DNA of 64,000 nucleotides from Ectobius pallidus (GCA_964059195.1 CAXKWD010000002.1:150553042-150617041), one strand, 5' to 3'. Positions 46,446 to 57,989 are shown, numbered from the stretch's first letter. Notes: generated from the sequence alone by a model not told the origin. Program-made: numbers and translations.

Positions 46446-46902
46446 ACATAGTATTAGAAACTGACTAAAATCCTCACTAAAAGACAGAATACCTAATACC
46501 AACAAATCATGAATATATAAAATAGAGTGCAAGGATTGCAACCAGGTTTATATCGGAAAGACAAAAAGAAACTTAAAAATCACTACAAAAGAGCACTTCA
46601 GGAACATAAAGAACCACGAAATAGACAAATCGGAAGTTGCAGCCCATTTTTGGATAAAAAACCATGACATTGAACCAGAAGCAAAATTTTTAAAATCTGC
46701 AAGAGGACATACGGAATTAATCAATTGGGAAAAAATCTTCATCCTCAAACATCAAGACAAAGCTATGAATTTTGAAATCCCCGCCTCCAATGAATTGATC
46801 AACAAATTCATCTTAAGAAAACCAGAGGGCAGTCAAGTAGCAACAGCAACAAGCAGCAGTCAAAATGGAATGAATATGAGAGAAAAAATTTCCCGAAACT
46901 AG
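46446..46902 (+). pseudogene. Penelope-like element fragment: GIY-YIG endonuclease end
   Basis: A plus-strand frame with two TGA stops encodes SSLKDRIPNTNKS, then IYKIECKDCNQVYIGKT (the GIY-YIG core, its Gly codon changed to TGA), then KEHFRNI, AAHFW.KNH and NWEKIFILKHQDKAMNFEIP. This is the C-terminal endonuclease of Penelope-like retroelements. The frame stops at 46902. The RT part is absent. It lies next to the LINE fragment in the left TIR of transposon B; which came first is not clear. Confidence 0.75.
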
Positions 46903-47071
46903 TCTCCAAATAGAGAACTCAAGTGAAGTAAGTGTCACAAAAATTGACTCAATTCTTATATTACTATGTTAGAAAAACTTCACTGTTACTAACTTCCTGT
47001 AATAATTAATATGTATATAGATATTTAATTTACCTTCAACAAAACAGAAGTTACAATAATTGAAATTGCTG

Positions 47072-47538
47072 GGTAAATTTAGTGATTTCTCAAGAAAAGG
47101 TAAATACACTAAAAGTCCCTGCCCCTACCCCTTATGCTTCATGCGGGGAGGGGGTGGAAAAGGCCCGTTTTTTGGTTTTTCGCTGGATCCACTACTTTTC
47201 TCATCCCTGTAGAGATAGTGTCTAAATTCTACAAAAAGTTCATAATGCTGATTACTGATTAGTAATGCAAATTATATAGTTATAACAATTTTAAAATAGT
47301 TGTTTAATTTCGAAAAAAGAAAACCTGGGAAGAAATTCTGGGTTTTAAAAATACAAAATTTGCAAATCTATGAAAATGATTGTATAGTAACAAACATTTG
47401 TAAAAATTGCATTTACTAAACAAATCAATGTGCATTTAGAAAAAATATTAAAGAAATCTATTTAAAAAATTGGTGTGGTCCTGGCTGTCTTGGGTCCGAC
47501 TTCTGGCTGCATCACCACAACTGAAGGTAGGGAGAAGG
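47072..47538. other. Internal region of transposon B with a partial extra TIR copy
   Basis: 47095-47165 repeats the TIR text (ACTAAAAGTC ... CCCCTACCCCTTATGCTTCA) found at 45303. The rest is AT-rich and has no gene. Confidence 0.5.
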
Positions 47539-48480
47539 TGAGAATCCCCGTCATCTTCCATCACTTTTCTATATCAGATTCAGCGTCTGCAGGGGATGTG
47601 TGGAGGGGCTCCATTTCTTCCTCATCATCGTTTTCATTCATTTCCAGGTATCTTGTTCAAACAGTTTTCCTGGCAGTTTTGGCATAAAGGGGAACAGTTT
47701 AATGAAACTTTCTTGCAGCCACATTTAAATTTCTTGTGGTCCTGCTGGGTCTTTGATCAGCACTGGAGCAAGGTGATTTCCCTTGGGTACCCAACCCCAC
47801 AACTCTGGGGGTAATTGGTTCTTAACCAGAGCTGCACCTGGAGGTATGTCCGAAAGGCATGTTCTTTTGTTGCCCCCTTGCTTGGTGGAAGTGACGTGAG
47901 ATCAGGTGTTACATTGGTCATAGATTTTAGAAATGAATGGTAACTGTAGGTGTTAAGGAAGCTCCTCTTTGCTGGGATGCCGTACCATCTTAACATGCTT
48001 GTTCGACCACCTTCCTCAACATCACTTGTGAGGAAGAGGGGTTGTAAAATAAATCGGCTGCTCTGTGAATATCTGGGTGTTTTTGGTAAAGTTTGACAAA
48101 ATCAAGTTTACACTTTGGGAATGTTGCTGAAATTGAATCACAGCCAGTAAAAGCATGCAGGAACAGAATTTGTTTCTCTCCCAGCTGCTGCGTTTGCTGG
48201 GTGGAGTAAACATTGGTTAGAACTTTTCTGCTCTGGTTTAATGAGTAAAATATTGTGGTCAGGTAAATATCAATGCGAGATCGACATCTTCCCAATGACA
48301 GTCACATTAGATGTTTCTCTCGATGATTGTTCAATAGCTGTATTTACAATCAGAACGTCAGCATCGTCTGATGCTTGATGCCGTTTTCCTCGAGTTTAGA
48401 CCTCAGTAGGTTGATCGATCTGTCTTGATTGTGCGAATTAAAAGGAATAGTTCTTCATTCACTGTTAATTCGGTGTCCAG
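47539..48480 (-). pseudogene. XPG/FEN-like nuclease relic with CXC tail (transposon B)
   Basis: On the minus strand, in several frames: NLLRSKLEENGIKH, DDADVLIVNTAIEQS (about 48340-48385), EDVDLA after a 1-base loss (about 48278), FLHAFTGCDSISATFPKCK (about 48105-48165), then RWYGIPAKRSFLN, DLTSLPPSKGATKEHAFR and a partial tesmin-type Cys-rich motif KCGCKKVSLNC. The acidic clusters and GCD box parallel transposon A's nuclease, with the C-terminal part preserved here. The N-terminal third and FDG box are missing. Confidence 0.7.
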
Positions 48481-48579
48481 ACTGAAATTGATATCTACTG
48501 ACTTTCTCATTCGGCAGCGCCTTCCCTGTATCTCCTCCTCCCTGGGTAGTGGGGCTTGACAAATTTCAAGTATTCATCA

Positions 48580-49019
48580 CGTGTCCATTCATTTCTAAAA
48601 TCTAACTTATGACCAATGTAAAACCTGATCTCTCGAAACTTCCACCAAGCAAGGGGGCAACAAACGAACATGCCTTTCGACATACCACCAGATGCAGCTC
48701 TGGTTAGAAACCAATTAGCCCTAGAGTTGTGGGGTTGGGAACGCAAGGGAAATATCTTGCTCCAGTACTGACCAGAGACCCAGCAGGACCACAAGAAATT
48801 TTAAGCAAGATTTTTTGTAAGTGCACAAAGGATTGCAGCAGTCTTAAATGTGGCTGCAAGAAAGTTTCGTTGAACTGTTCCCCTTTATGCCAAAACTGCC
48901 AGGGGAACTGTTTGAACAAGGTATCTGTAATGAATGAAGACGATGATGAGGAAGAAATAGAGACTCTCCACACATCCCCTGCAGAAGCCAAATCCGATAA
49001 AAAAAGTGATGGAAGATGA
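48580..49019 (+). pseudogene. Inverted second copy of the nuclease C-terminal region with full CXC domain
   Basis: Plus-strand copy of 47539-47941: it contains LPPSKGATNEHAFR and a complete tesmin/TSO1-like cysteine pattern in CKCTKDCSSLKCGCKK and NCSPLCQNCQGNC, followed by an acidic tail. Such CXC domains bind DNA in other proteins. The minus-strand copy lacks about 55 bases in the middle of this motif. The two copies form an inverted repeat with about 650 bases between them. Confidence 0.7.
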
Positions 49020-49040
49020 GGGGGATTCTTAAATGTGAAT

Positions 49041-49145
49041 TTCCACCCTGGCAGTCCGGGTTTGATTCCCGGCCTGGTAGTGGGATTCCCGGGTTCAGGA
49101 CTGGACATCACGCAGGAAAATTATAGGCTATATTTAAAAAAGCCT
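49041..49145 (+). mobile_element. tRNA-derived SINE fragment, same family as at 22.2 kb
   Basis: B box GGTTTGATTCC at 49059-49069. The following body has CCCGGGTTCAGGACTGG as in the 22.2-kb SINE. The A box is lost. Confidence 0.65.
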
Positions 49146-50346
49146 TAAATTAAAAGTGGTGACTGCTAAATTAGGGTACTTACAGGGTATTCATAATAGA
49201 TTTAGTAAGGCAGGGTGTCCACTGGTCGGGAAAATCCGGGAATTTCGTACGGTCGGGAAAATCCGGGAAAAGTCCATGAATTTGTTAAATTATCCAGGAA
49301 AATTCGAAAAATTGCAAAGTGGGAGCAAAAAGACTTCTATACTGGTTTTCACATCGTGAAGGCACAATGGGCTCTTATGGCCATGTTATTCATATGGGAG
49401 AATCAAGCGCGCACGGGCGCTATGTTGCCAGATCGGTCTGGTTTTTCAAAATATTACCAGAGTGAAATAGGAATATGCATTTCTGTACAAAATTTTATGA
49501 AGAATATTATGGTGTTATTTAAATAATAAAAATTGGATTTTTTTCATTAAACGGAAATTTTTAACATATTTTTCTTTCCGAACATTAAAACGTACAAAAA
49601 TATCGATACAATTGCGACAAAGAAAATCTCAGTTATTCGTTTGTCCTTATCGATGATGATCATTTGAAAAGTTCACCAATATTTTAAAAATGTTGTTTAT
49701 AAAAAAATAATTTGTCAAATAAGGTGAGAGTGTTTTTAGATGTTGCACTGCAAAATGTCGTCGCTGGCTAAATTTCGTTCTATTAGTCCACATAAAAACT
49801 TCCAGCGACAAAGTTGTAAAGAGAAGTGTGAATTTTTATTTCATTATCATTCGAAAGTCCCCAGAACAATATTAGCCATGTATTGTCTGTTTTTTTCTCG
49901 GGTGAACAGCGTGCTGTGAAAAAGTGACGTACTATAAGCGTCCGGCTAGCTGTTTCTTTCTGTTCAGTTAACTTTTTGAGTTGTAATATTTTATTTTCAT
50001 TCAGTTAATAAATTAAGGTGTTGCAGCAGAGTTTAATTCCTTGAAATAACACCGCCAGTATCAATTATTTGATGATGTTAGACATAGCATAGTGTGACCA
50101 TTATATTCAGAGCTATTAGTCGACATCAGCTTTACAGCTCAAACATTCGATAGAGGATACATTCATAAAGAATGCTTTCACAGGATATTAAATTAACATT
50201 CGACAGAAATAAGGCTTTCTTGAACATATCATGTCGTGGATGTTTTCAGTTTCGGTTTGTCAGTGAACCCGAATGTTAAGTGAAATTAAAAGTGTTCTAT
50301 CCCACGTATAACCGTGTGCATTATAACTAAGTTTTCAAAGAGCGCA

Positions 50347-51744
50347 ATGGATCGCAGGAAAAAAGGTGATACCATCAGAAGTGGTGAAAGAAAAACAATT
50401 TTAAGTGTATTCGAGTATTTGAAGGAAAAAAACCCCGGACGGAGTCAATCGTTTATTGTTAGCGAACTTTCTAAGGCTACCGGCGTCAGTAGGCGTACAT
50501 CCTTTAGATTAAAAAAGGAAAACAACGAAGGGCCCATCACCACACCACGGAAAAAAAGGCAAACTGGGCTGAAATACAAAACCAGCAGGGAGGCGAAATA
50601 CAACGAATTTGTACGCAGTGCTATACGCCGCAAATTTCATGGGTTTCTGTTTCAGAACATCCCTCCTACAATTATGTCTGTTATGAAAGCAGTAAATGAT
50701 GATACAGATTTACCAAATTTTAAATATTCAACTTTTTATCATTTGGTGAAAGAAATGGGGTTTGTTTTTGAAAAGCGAGGGAATAAATCGCTGATGATAG
50801 AAAGAAACGATATTATACTGTGGCGACATACGTATTTACGAAAAATGAAACAATTCAGGAAAGAGGGAAAGAATATTGTTTATTTAGATGAAAGTTGGGT
50901 AAATGTAGGTCACAGTGTGTCAAAGGTTTGGAAGGATAAAACAATAAAAACTCCAAAAGATGCTCTTTTAGCAGGATTGTCCACTGGTCTTAAGAGTCCT
51001 ACAGCTCGAGGACCACGCTTTGTTTTCTTACATGCCGGTGGTAAGATGGGATTTGTAGAGGGAGCGAAGCACGTTTTCTTGGCGAAAAAAAATTCTTCTG
51101 ATTATCATACCGAAATGGATAGTGATAGGTTTGAACAGTGGTTCAGGGATCAATTATTGCTCAACATTCCACCAGGAACAGTCGTTGTTATGGACAACGC
51201 ATCCTATCACGGTAGGAAAAAAGAAACAATCCCCAGTTCCAACTCCCGCAAGGACGATATAAAAAGTTGGCTCTCATCAAAAAATATTCCGTATCCAGAA
51301 GATTGCCTTAAAAGAGAATTAGTTAATATCGTAAATTCTGTACGAGATCAGTACAATGGTACAGTCGTAGACTCGATTGCAGAAGAACAGGGAGTAATAG
51401 TTTGTAGGCTGCCTCCATACCATTGTGAACTAAACCCTATCGAAATGGTATGGAGTTAGGTAAAAGGGCATGTTGGACGTCATAATATTAACTTCAAGGC
51501 GAAGGAAATGGAACCATTGATAGAAAATGCTTTTTCGTCGGTTACTAAGGATCAGTGGACAAATTAGTGTAAACATACTGAAGGCGTAGAGGACGATATG
51601 TGGAAAGCAGATCAGCTGCAGGATGACATTGAACCTCTGGTCGTTAGGTTAACCAGCAGTTCCAGTAGTTCTTCAAACAGTGATTACAGTGAAGAGGCGC
51701 CCCAGGATTCGGCAATGGAGGGAGTTGAACCCATATCCGATTGA
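50347..51744 (+). pseudogene. IS630/Tc1-mariner-like DDE transposase with wide D-E spacing, two in-frame stops
   Basis: ORF from an ATG at 50347 (MDRRKKGDT) to TAG at 51457. The same frame continues to 51744 past a second TAG at 51565, giving about 465 codons. An N-terminal helix-turn-helix lies near residues 40-70. The catalytic region reads VYLDESWVN (Asp192 counted from the longer ORF start at 50314), VVMDNASYHG (Asp294) and CELNPIEMVW (Glu377). The second Asp and the Glu are separated by 82 residues, far beyond the 34-41 usual in Tc1/mariner. The C-terminal tail is serine- and acid-rich. Two nonsense changes inactivate it. Confidence 0.85.
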
Positions 51745-52585
51745 GGTACTTTTATTATTGTTACTGTGTATTTATTTAAGGTTTAGGTATAATATTTATA
51801 CATATTAACAGATTTAATTCCATGCGAGAAAGAATAAACATCACTTGAAGACACAAAAAACAATAGGCATTTTTGTGATTGCGTTTATAAAAGAGTAAAA
51901 ATTTATTATCCTTTTGTTTATTATATTGAACCAATAAATTTATTATATAACAACAACAACAATAATAATAATAATAATAAGCGAACACCTGCATTGTACA
52001 ATGGTTGGCTTGCTGACTACTGATATCCTATGAAGACCGAAAGTACGGGTACGATATCCGATATCTCCTGATTTTTTCTGAAGTCAATAATCAGCCTCGA
52101 AGTAGCAACTGATAACTACTTCCTAAAAAAGTAGCGACTCCGGTAAGAAAAATCCTACCATCCATGAATGAAGTCATTAGACGGAGGTAAATAACAGCGG
52201 TTGCATGATTGGCCCTGTCACTCGATGTGATGTAGCCTAACGGAATTTTTAAAAAAATTAAAAAAAAAAAATCACTAATAAATATGATCGTAATGAAGAT
52301 GATTATGATAATAACAATAATTTATTAATGATGATGATGATGATAATAATAATATATAATTTGAATCGCGATATTATGACTCAAAAGTGAACTAAACAGA
52401 GAGTTTGTGCTAACCGCCCAATTTCAATATTCAGCTTTCGTCAAGCTACATCGCGCGCTGTTATCCTGGGAAAGAAACTAAGAATCCCTATGGATTTATT
52501 GTTCGGGGGAGTTTTGAATGTTGATTAAATTCAATTTCACACTTTTCTCTACAATTTTGTCGCTGGAAGTTTTTATGTGGACTTA

Positions 52586-54374
52586 CGCCCGGTTTCATCG
52601 ACAGGGGTTAAAAATACACTAACCCCGAGTTTGTTAACCTCGGGCAAAAATTTTAACTCGTCCTTGTGACTCACGCGTTTCACCATGCTTTTTCGGCAGA
52701 GGGTTAACTAACACCATTTTAACCCTCGCAGGAAATAGGAACAGTAGTAATCTAGAAGGCAGTGACTGAAAATTCGTTTTTATGAATGCACTTAATTACG
52801 CGGTTCTTTTGTTTTCTGTAGTGGCGAATGACGTCATACACGAAAATGGAAGACATTAAAAGAGAAATCGATGGACAAACTTATCAATTATTTCAAAAAG
52901 TCTCTGCTAATTCCGTTTGTGACGAAGTACAAGTCAGTCAAAGAGAAGGATGATGCTTGGAAGAAAATGACGAGGGAGTTTAATAGCATTAACATGGTCC
53001 TGTTTGTGATTATAACGTTTTCTTCAGTCCATTAATTATTTGTCTGTAATAATTATACCATACAATAAACTACAGCATTAATCTGTTTTCACACATTCTT
53101 CTTTATTTTGTCTTCTTCTTCCAAGTGTCATTTATACATCGGAAATGTATATTTGCCCTTGGAGAGTGCAAGTTTGAGAAATCAGCTGACTTCGAAGGTC
53201 ACTGAACTCTTCTGCTCCCTTACAGTAGGCCAGCTGTGATAACTTCCAAGACAGAGAAACTCTCCACAAAAGAAATATGCGTATGAAATAAGTTTTAATT
53301 AATAAAAATGGAACAGGAGGCTGAAAATCTTAATCAGGAAACTGCGCGTGAAAAAATACGCTATTATAGGAGGGAATTCAATTATTGTGACAATTAATAG
53401 AAAACAGAATATTTGTAGGCCTACTTATTAACTTTTTAAATAGCTTGTATTGTCTTAAATGTACTGGGCACAAAGGGATAGGTTTGTTAAATTTCTCAAA
53501 ATTACCTAGGCCATTACCTATGAAAATCAAATATTATTGTGCTAACTTGTACATTACTGGAGCTAGAAGCGTTGTCGTGACACTTTCTTAGAAATCTGAT
53601 TTTAGGCCTAAACACACGCATTCTTCATCTGTGAACCTGATTCTGTTCAACTTCCTCCACAGTAGGCAATTCTATGACAAATCTTTTGGTACATACGTAT
53701 TTCAGAAAAGATGATCTTGGTAAAGTGCGGAGAAAATTCGTAATATACCCCGATATTCCGATCTCGGACAGAAGCACTGTATGTAAAATTGTAATTAATT
53801 TTAAGGAAACAAGTTCTGTGTTGAATAAATACCAAGAAAGTATGTAGGCATGCTTTCTGAGAAGTTTGATGAAATAGGAGAAATTAGAACAGTATCTGAA
53901 TAGAATTAAGCAGTATTCACGGAATAGGAATACGTCTGTATAGGCCTAATTTTTTTGCGGGCTGTGCGCTCGCTCAGTTACCGGGACTCGTTGCAATAAC
54001 TGCCGGGAGAAGGAGCTCCCAGGAACCCGTGAAAAAAACAGATTTCCTATTTATTATTATTACTAATACTTGTAACATTATTGATAAAACAATGCTATTA
54101 TTAAACTTTTAAATATATTTCCGGGACGATAGGGAAATACAGCAATTCTGTATCAATTGCTTAATACCCTTGGAGAGTGCAAGTTTGAGGAATCAGCTCA
54201 CTTCGAAGCCATTTTAGCCCCGAGTTAGGCTTTTAACCCAAGGGAAGGTAGGGGTTAACTTAACCCGAGGGGTTAAAACTAACTCGTGTTGATGAAACAA
54301 AATTTTCGTCAAATCGAGAGTTTAGAACGTGTAACCCGGGGTTAATTCTTAACCCCTGTCGATGAAACCGGGCG
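52586..54374 (+). mobile_element. PIF/Harbinger-type element in the right TIR of the DDE element
   Basis: Ends CGCCCGGTTTCATCGACAGG and CCTGTCGATGAAACCGGGCG, with TTA duplicated (52583-52585 and 54375-54377). The left TIR of the host element preserves the empty site (GTTCTATTAGTCCAC near 49790). Inverted subterminal motifs (AACCCCGAG, TAACTCG) are visible. Most of its interior is anonymous. Confidence 0.88.
52885..53000 (+). pseudogene. Myb/SANT-like (MSANTD-type) relic of a Harbinger DNA-binding protein
   Basis: A plus-strand frame encodes LLIPFVTKYKSVKEK followed by DDAWKKMTREFNSI. Harbinger-associated Myb/SANT-like proteins have a similar LV.KYK.I ... AW..I..EFN pattern. Residues between KYKSV and DDAW seem deleted, and the frame soon ends. 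Supports the Harbinger identity of the surrounding element. Confidence 0.55.
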
Positions 54375-55648
54375 TTATAGAACAAAATTTAGCCAGCGAC
54401 GACATTTTCTAATACAAAAATGAAAAATACTCTTACCCTCTCTGACAAATTATTTTTTTATAATCATTACCTTTAAAATATCGGTAAATTCTAAGAACCA
54501 GCATTGCCTATAAGGACAAACAAATAATTGAGATTTTTTTTGTCGCAATTATTGCAATTTTTTGGTACGATTTAATGTTCGGAACGAAAAATATGTTAAA
54601 ATTTTCGTTTAAAGAAAAAATTCAATTTTTTATTATTTAAACAGAAATCAAAGAAAATAAAGATTTTCGTGGCTACCATAATATTCTTCATAAAATTTCA
54701 AACAGAATTGCATGTTGCTATTTCACTTTGGTCATATTCTGAAAATAGGCATTTATGTGGCAACAGCGCGGGGATTCTCCATAAGACCTGTAGTGCCTTC
54801 ACGACGTGAAAAGGACAATAGACAGTAATAGGCCTATATGAAAGTATATTTAATTTATTTGATTGTTTCTAATTTTTGTATCTGTTATAGCCTAAGTAAT
54901 TATTGTTTGCTATTACTTTTGTTACTTAAAGTTTTTTTATTTAAAGTATGTATAATCCTATAATTTTTCTTACACAGTTATTAGAAAGTGCTTCATATTT
55001 TGGTCGGGAATTTCTGAAATGATCAATGAAAATCAGGGATTAAGTCGTGAATTTCTTCAGCATTACTTGGTGGACACCCTGGTAAGGTCACAGTGTTGAG
55101 AAGCCGAAGGGCTTACACTACCCCTCATTAATCTAATCTATTCTAATCTATGTATATATGCGTGTATATTGTGTACATATAGTATACCGGTATATATGTG
55201 TATATACTAACAATTGTGAATTAAGAAAAAAACAAATGTATAATTTCAAATTATTGTAACTTTTGTTTCGTTGAAGTTAAATTAAATATCTATATACATA
55301 TTTAAAGGACGACTTTGCTGTAAAATGAAAGACTGAGGAGTTAGAAAGATAAATTTAACGAAAAATGTGAGGTAAAAATTAATGATATCCAGCAGCTTAT
55401 ATCTCGAAATAAATTATAGATACGACAAAAGTGTATATGAAAAGTCTTGCCCTATGATGCACCGTTTTCAAGTTATAAGTGAAAAACAAAAAAAACGGGC
55501 CTTTTTCACCCCCTCCCCCATAAAGCGTAAGGGTAGGGGCGGGGACTTTTAGTATGTTTACCTCCTAGCTATCCCCAACACATTCCTGAAGAAAAAAATT
55601 CTCCCCCTCTCCATGTCCTCTATAACCCCTTCGTTGACTGGACTATAT

Positions 55649-55874
55649 GCTGAATTGCAGAAAATCCTCATAGAGCCCATCCCTCCATCTTTCTCTTGAC
55701 CTACCCATTGGCTCCCTTCCACCAGGAGGCTTACGGAAGATATTTGCTCTTCATCATGTCTGTAATATTTGGGCTGTTACTGCTATAAATTCCATCCAAC
55801 ATGCGATTATGACATTCTCTAGTGATTGTGTCTACAGTCATATTAAGGAAAGAAACGGCTTCTGACAGTTGTCC

Positions 55875-55929
<55 letters not shown>

Positions 55930-56104
55930 GTTATTGTTATTATTTTTTAAATTTTTGTTATTATTATTTTAATTTTTTCTATTATTATTTATTTATTTAT
56001 TTATTATTTTTTTTTTTTTTATTTTTTATCGCCCTTCTGCTCACCTGAACCTGGGATCGGCCAGTTGACTGCCAGTGTAGTATAGCCACAATGACACTTT
56101 GCTT
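55649..56104. repeat. Non-coding interval with a (TTA)n microsatellite
   Basis: A TTA run lies at 55877-55930, then T-rich low-complexity sequence up to about 56030. No gene. Confidence 0.7.
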
Positions 56105-56490
56105 TGCTAGTTATTAAGTGCCAGTATGTACTTTATGAGATTGTGTGGGAGATGGGAAAATGTCTGTCCTTCTACTGTCTGTCTGTCTGTCTGTCTGTTT
56201 GTCCATCTGTTTGTCTGTACATGTGATAATTCAAATACACTTTACTGGATTTTCATGAAACTTAGTTATATGCATTTATAATGTCCATGGGAAGGAGCCT
56301 ATTGCTGTTGGACCAAATGAGTTGACCAGTACTGGAGTAATGCCCAATTTAGTTCCTATTTTATGGTAATATATTAGAAATAATTTATCAAATGCAAATC
56401 AGTTCTCATTGTTTTACACTGTTCATATACGACTTTGGAAGTTGCAATACAATTAAGTTAGTTGTGACAAATAACACTACCCACATATTC
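56105..56490 (+). repeat. Dispersed repeat, copy 1 (inverted relative to 57.99-58.35 kb)
   Basis: Shares TTATTAAGTG, ACTTTATGAGATTGTGTGGG, TGGATTTTCATGAAACTT and GGTAATATATTAGAAA in order with the reverse complement of 57990-58345. A CTGT-type microsatellite has expanded in this copy (56178-56215). No coding region. Confidence 0.8.
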
Positions 56491-56966
56491 GTTCACCTTT
56501 GCTTATCAAACTAGTCAGATGTTTGTTTATTTTGTTGATCAAGTTGAAATGAGTACTACATGAATACTGTTATATACAGAAGCAATATTACTGTGAAATA
56601 ATTAGGCCTAAATACATTAAGCCAGTGCATTTTGTGAAATGTTGACATGTTTTAAGAATTTCTTATATCAGTTATATGAGTATGAATTAAGGTTAAGTGG
56701 GCCATTCCATTTGTGACGGAATTACAAAGTGGATTTTTTTTTTTTGCCATAGTCCTTCAGATAGGCTATGTTGAGCTACATTTATGAGAGAAAATGATTC
56801 TTTATGTGTTGATAGGTGTTGTATGGATGCTTCTAGGAGTATATAAGTTTGCTGAATTTAAACAATTTTTAGAAGGGAAAAAATGTTTTTAATAATTGTG
56901 ATGGAATTTGAAGATGTCAATCACAAATAAACCATAATGTGAAACCTTCTGAAACTCTTTGAACTC
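56491..56966. other. Anonymous AT-rich interval
   Basis: No gene or clear repeat. Confidence 0.4.
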
Positions 56967-57889
56967 TAAAGGCGGCCATTCACTATCGCTCCAAACGTCC
57001 AAATGGAGTGATGTCAGTCCAAAATCTCATAATGAATGGGAAGACTGTCGTCCGTTTGGCATGGAGCGATGGGTCTGTTGGATATCCAGTCGAGCAAAAC
57101 TCCATCCGTTCACTCCATCCATCCATCAAGCCGTCGTACAATGAATAGGGAAAACGACGTGGAGTGACTCCAAGCCATCTCGCAAATCTGCTAGTCAGTG
57201 GCCAAACCCACATCCAAGTAGCCTCATTCTGTCTTCAGGTGTCATCCAGTGCAGACGTGTTTTCTAATTTCAGCGCCATGTCGGGGCGAGACTTTGTTCT
57301 CGAAGTAATCGAATCCCATAACAGTTTCCGTGCCTATGACAAGTTACTAATTGCGATTATCACAACAAAATTAATAAACGGTGCAAAAAATGTTGCACAA
57401 ACTTTCTCGTATATACGTGTTAAAAGGCTAGCACAGAAGAAAGTAAGTTATAGAGACAATTAAATTTTATTTATTTCATTTTCATAAAACTAACAAGTAC
57501 AGTATCTAGAAAAGAAAGCATCAGGGTCGATCCTTATGTTCAATCCTTTTAACGTGAAATAATAATAATAATGATAATTATAATAACAATGTTAATAATA
57601 ATAATACAATAATAATAATAATAAAATCAGGTAAACTGATGTAACAAAGTGCCAGTATGCTTTTGTTTAATCAGTTATATTTGCAATTATGATATGCAGA
57701 AAATAAGTTTTTTTTACTGATTTCCGAGGTAAGCTCCAGATTCATTCATTCATTAAGTAGAGCTTCAGGGAGAACAAAGGTCTAGTTTTTTATTCAGCTT
57801 TAAATCGTACAGCATCAGCAGAACTATACAGATTTGTGATATCTTGACAATCGCATACTCACATAAAAATATGGAAAAGATATGTCAAA

Positions 57890-57970
57890 TTGGTCGGCTA
57901 CGGGAATTGAACCAGGAACAACCAAACTGTGAGTCCAAGACGTTACCATCTCAACTACCTCGCCCAATTT
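57890..57970 (-). mobile_element. tRNA-like SINE head
   Basis: Minus strand: A box GGCGAGGTAGTTGAGATGG near 57955 and B box GGTTCAATTCCC near 57903. It is followed by no clear body. Confidence 0.55.
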
Positions 57971-57989
57971 AACAATCTACTTTCATAAG

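Larger units (their letters stand above)
49211..55081 (+). mobile_element. DDE transposon with ~0.8-kb TIRs, nested in transposon B
   Basis: Ends CAGGGTGTCCAC and GTGGACACCCTG, flanked by GTAAGG on both sides (49205-49210 and 55082-55087). A TA-only duplication with ragged ends is also possible. The inverted repeats continue inward for about 800 bases (to about 50000 on the left, and to about 52400 on the right once the Harbinger-like insertion is removed). One transposase gene lies between. Confidence 0.82.
45203..55645 (-). mobile_element. Academ-like (AcademX-type) transposon B, 10.4 kb with nested insertions
   Basis: Ends TAGTCCAGTCAATGAA and TCGTTGACTGGACTA, with the 3-bp duplication TAT on both sides (45200-45202 and 55646-55648). 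The right inverted repeat spans about 55245-55645. The left one spans 45203-45535 and continues after the LINE/Penelope-like block at about 46990-47070, joined by matching text such as ATGTATATAGATATTTAATT. Carries a second XPG/FEN-like nuclease relic. A second partial TIR copy (47095-47165) suggests an internal duplication. Confidence 0.8.

Noticed and set aside
47475..47814. Plus-strand ORFs over the nuclease CXC region
   Set aside because: Antisense shadows of the minus-strand nuclease relic.
48507..48794. Minus-strand 95-codon ORF
   Set aside because: Mostly the antisense of the plus-strand CXC copy; only its last ~25 codons may touch the nuclease relic.
57278..57463. MADF-like exon
   Set aside because: A loose resemblance of FVLEVIESHNSF to a MADF start, but the conserved Trp and following blocks are absent.
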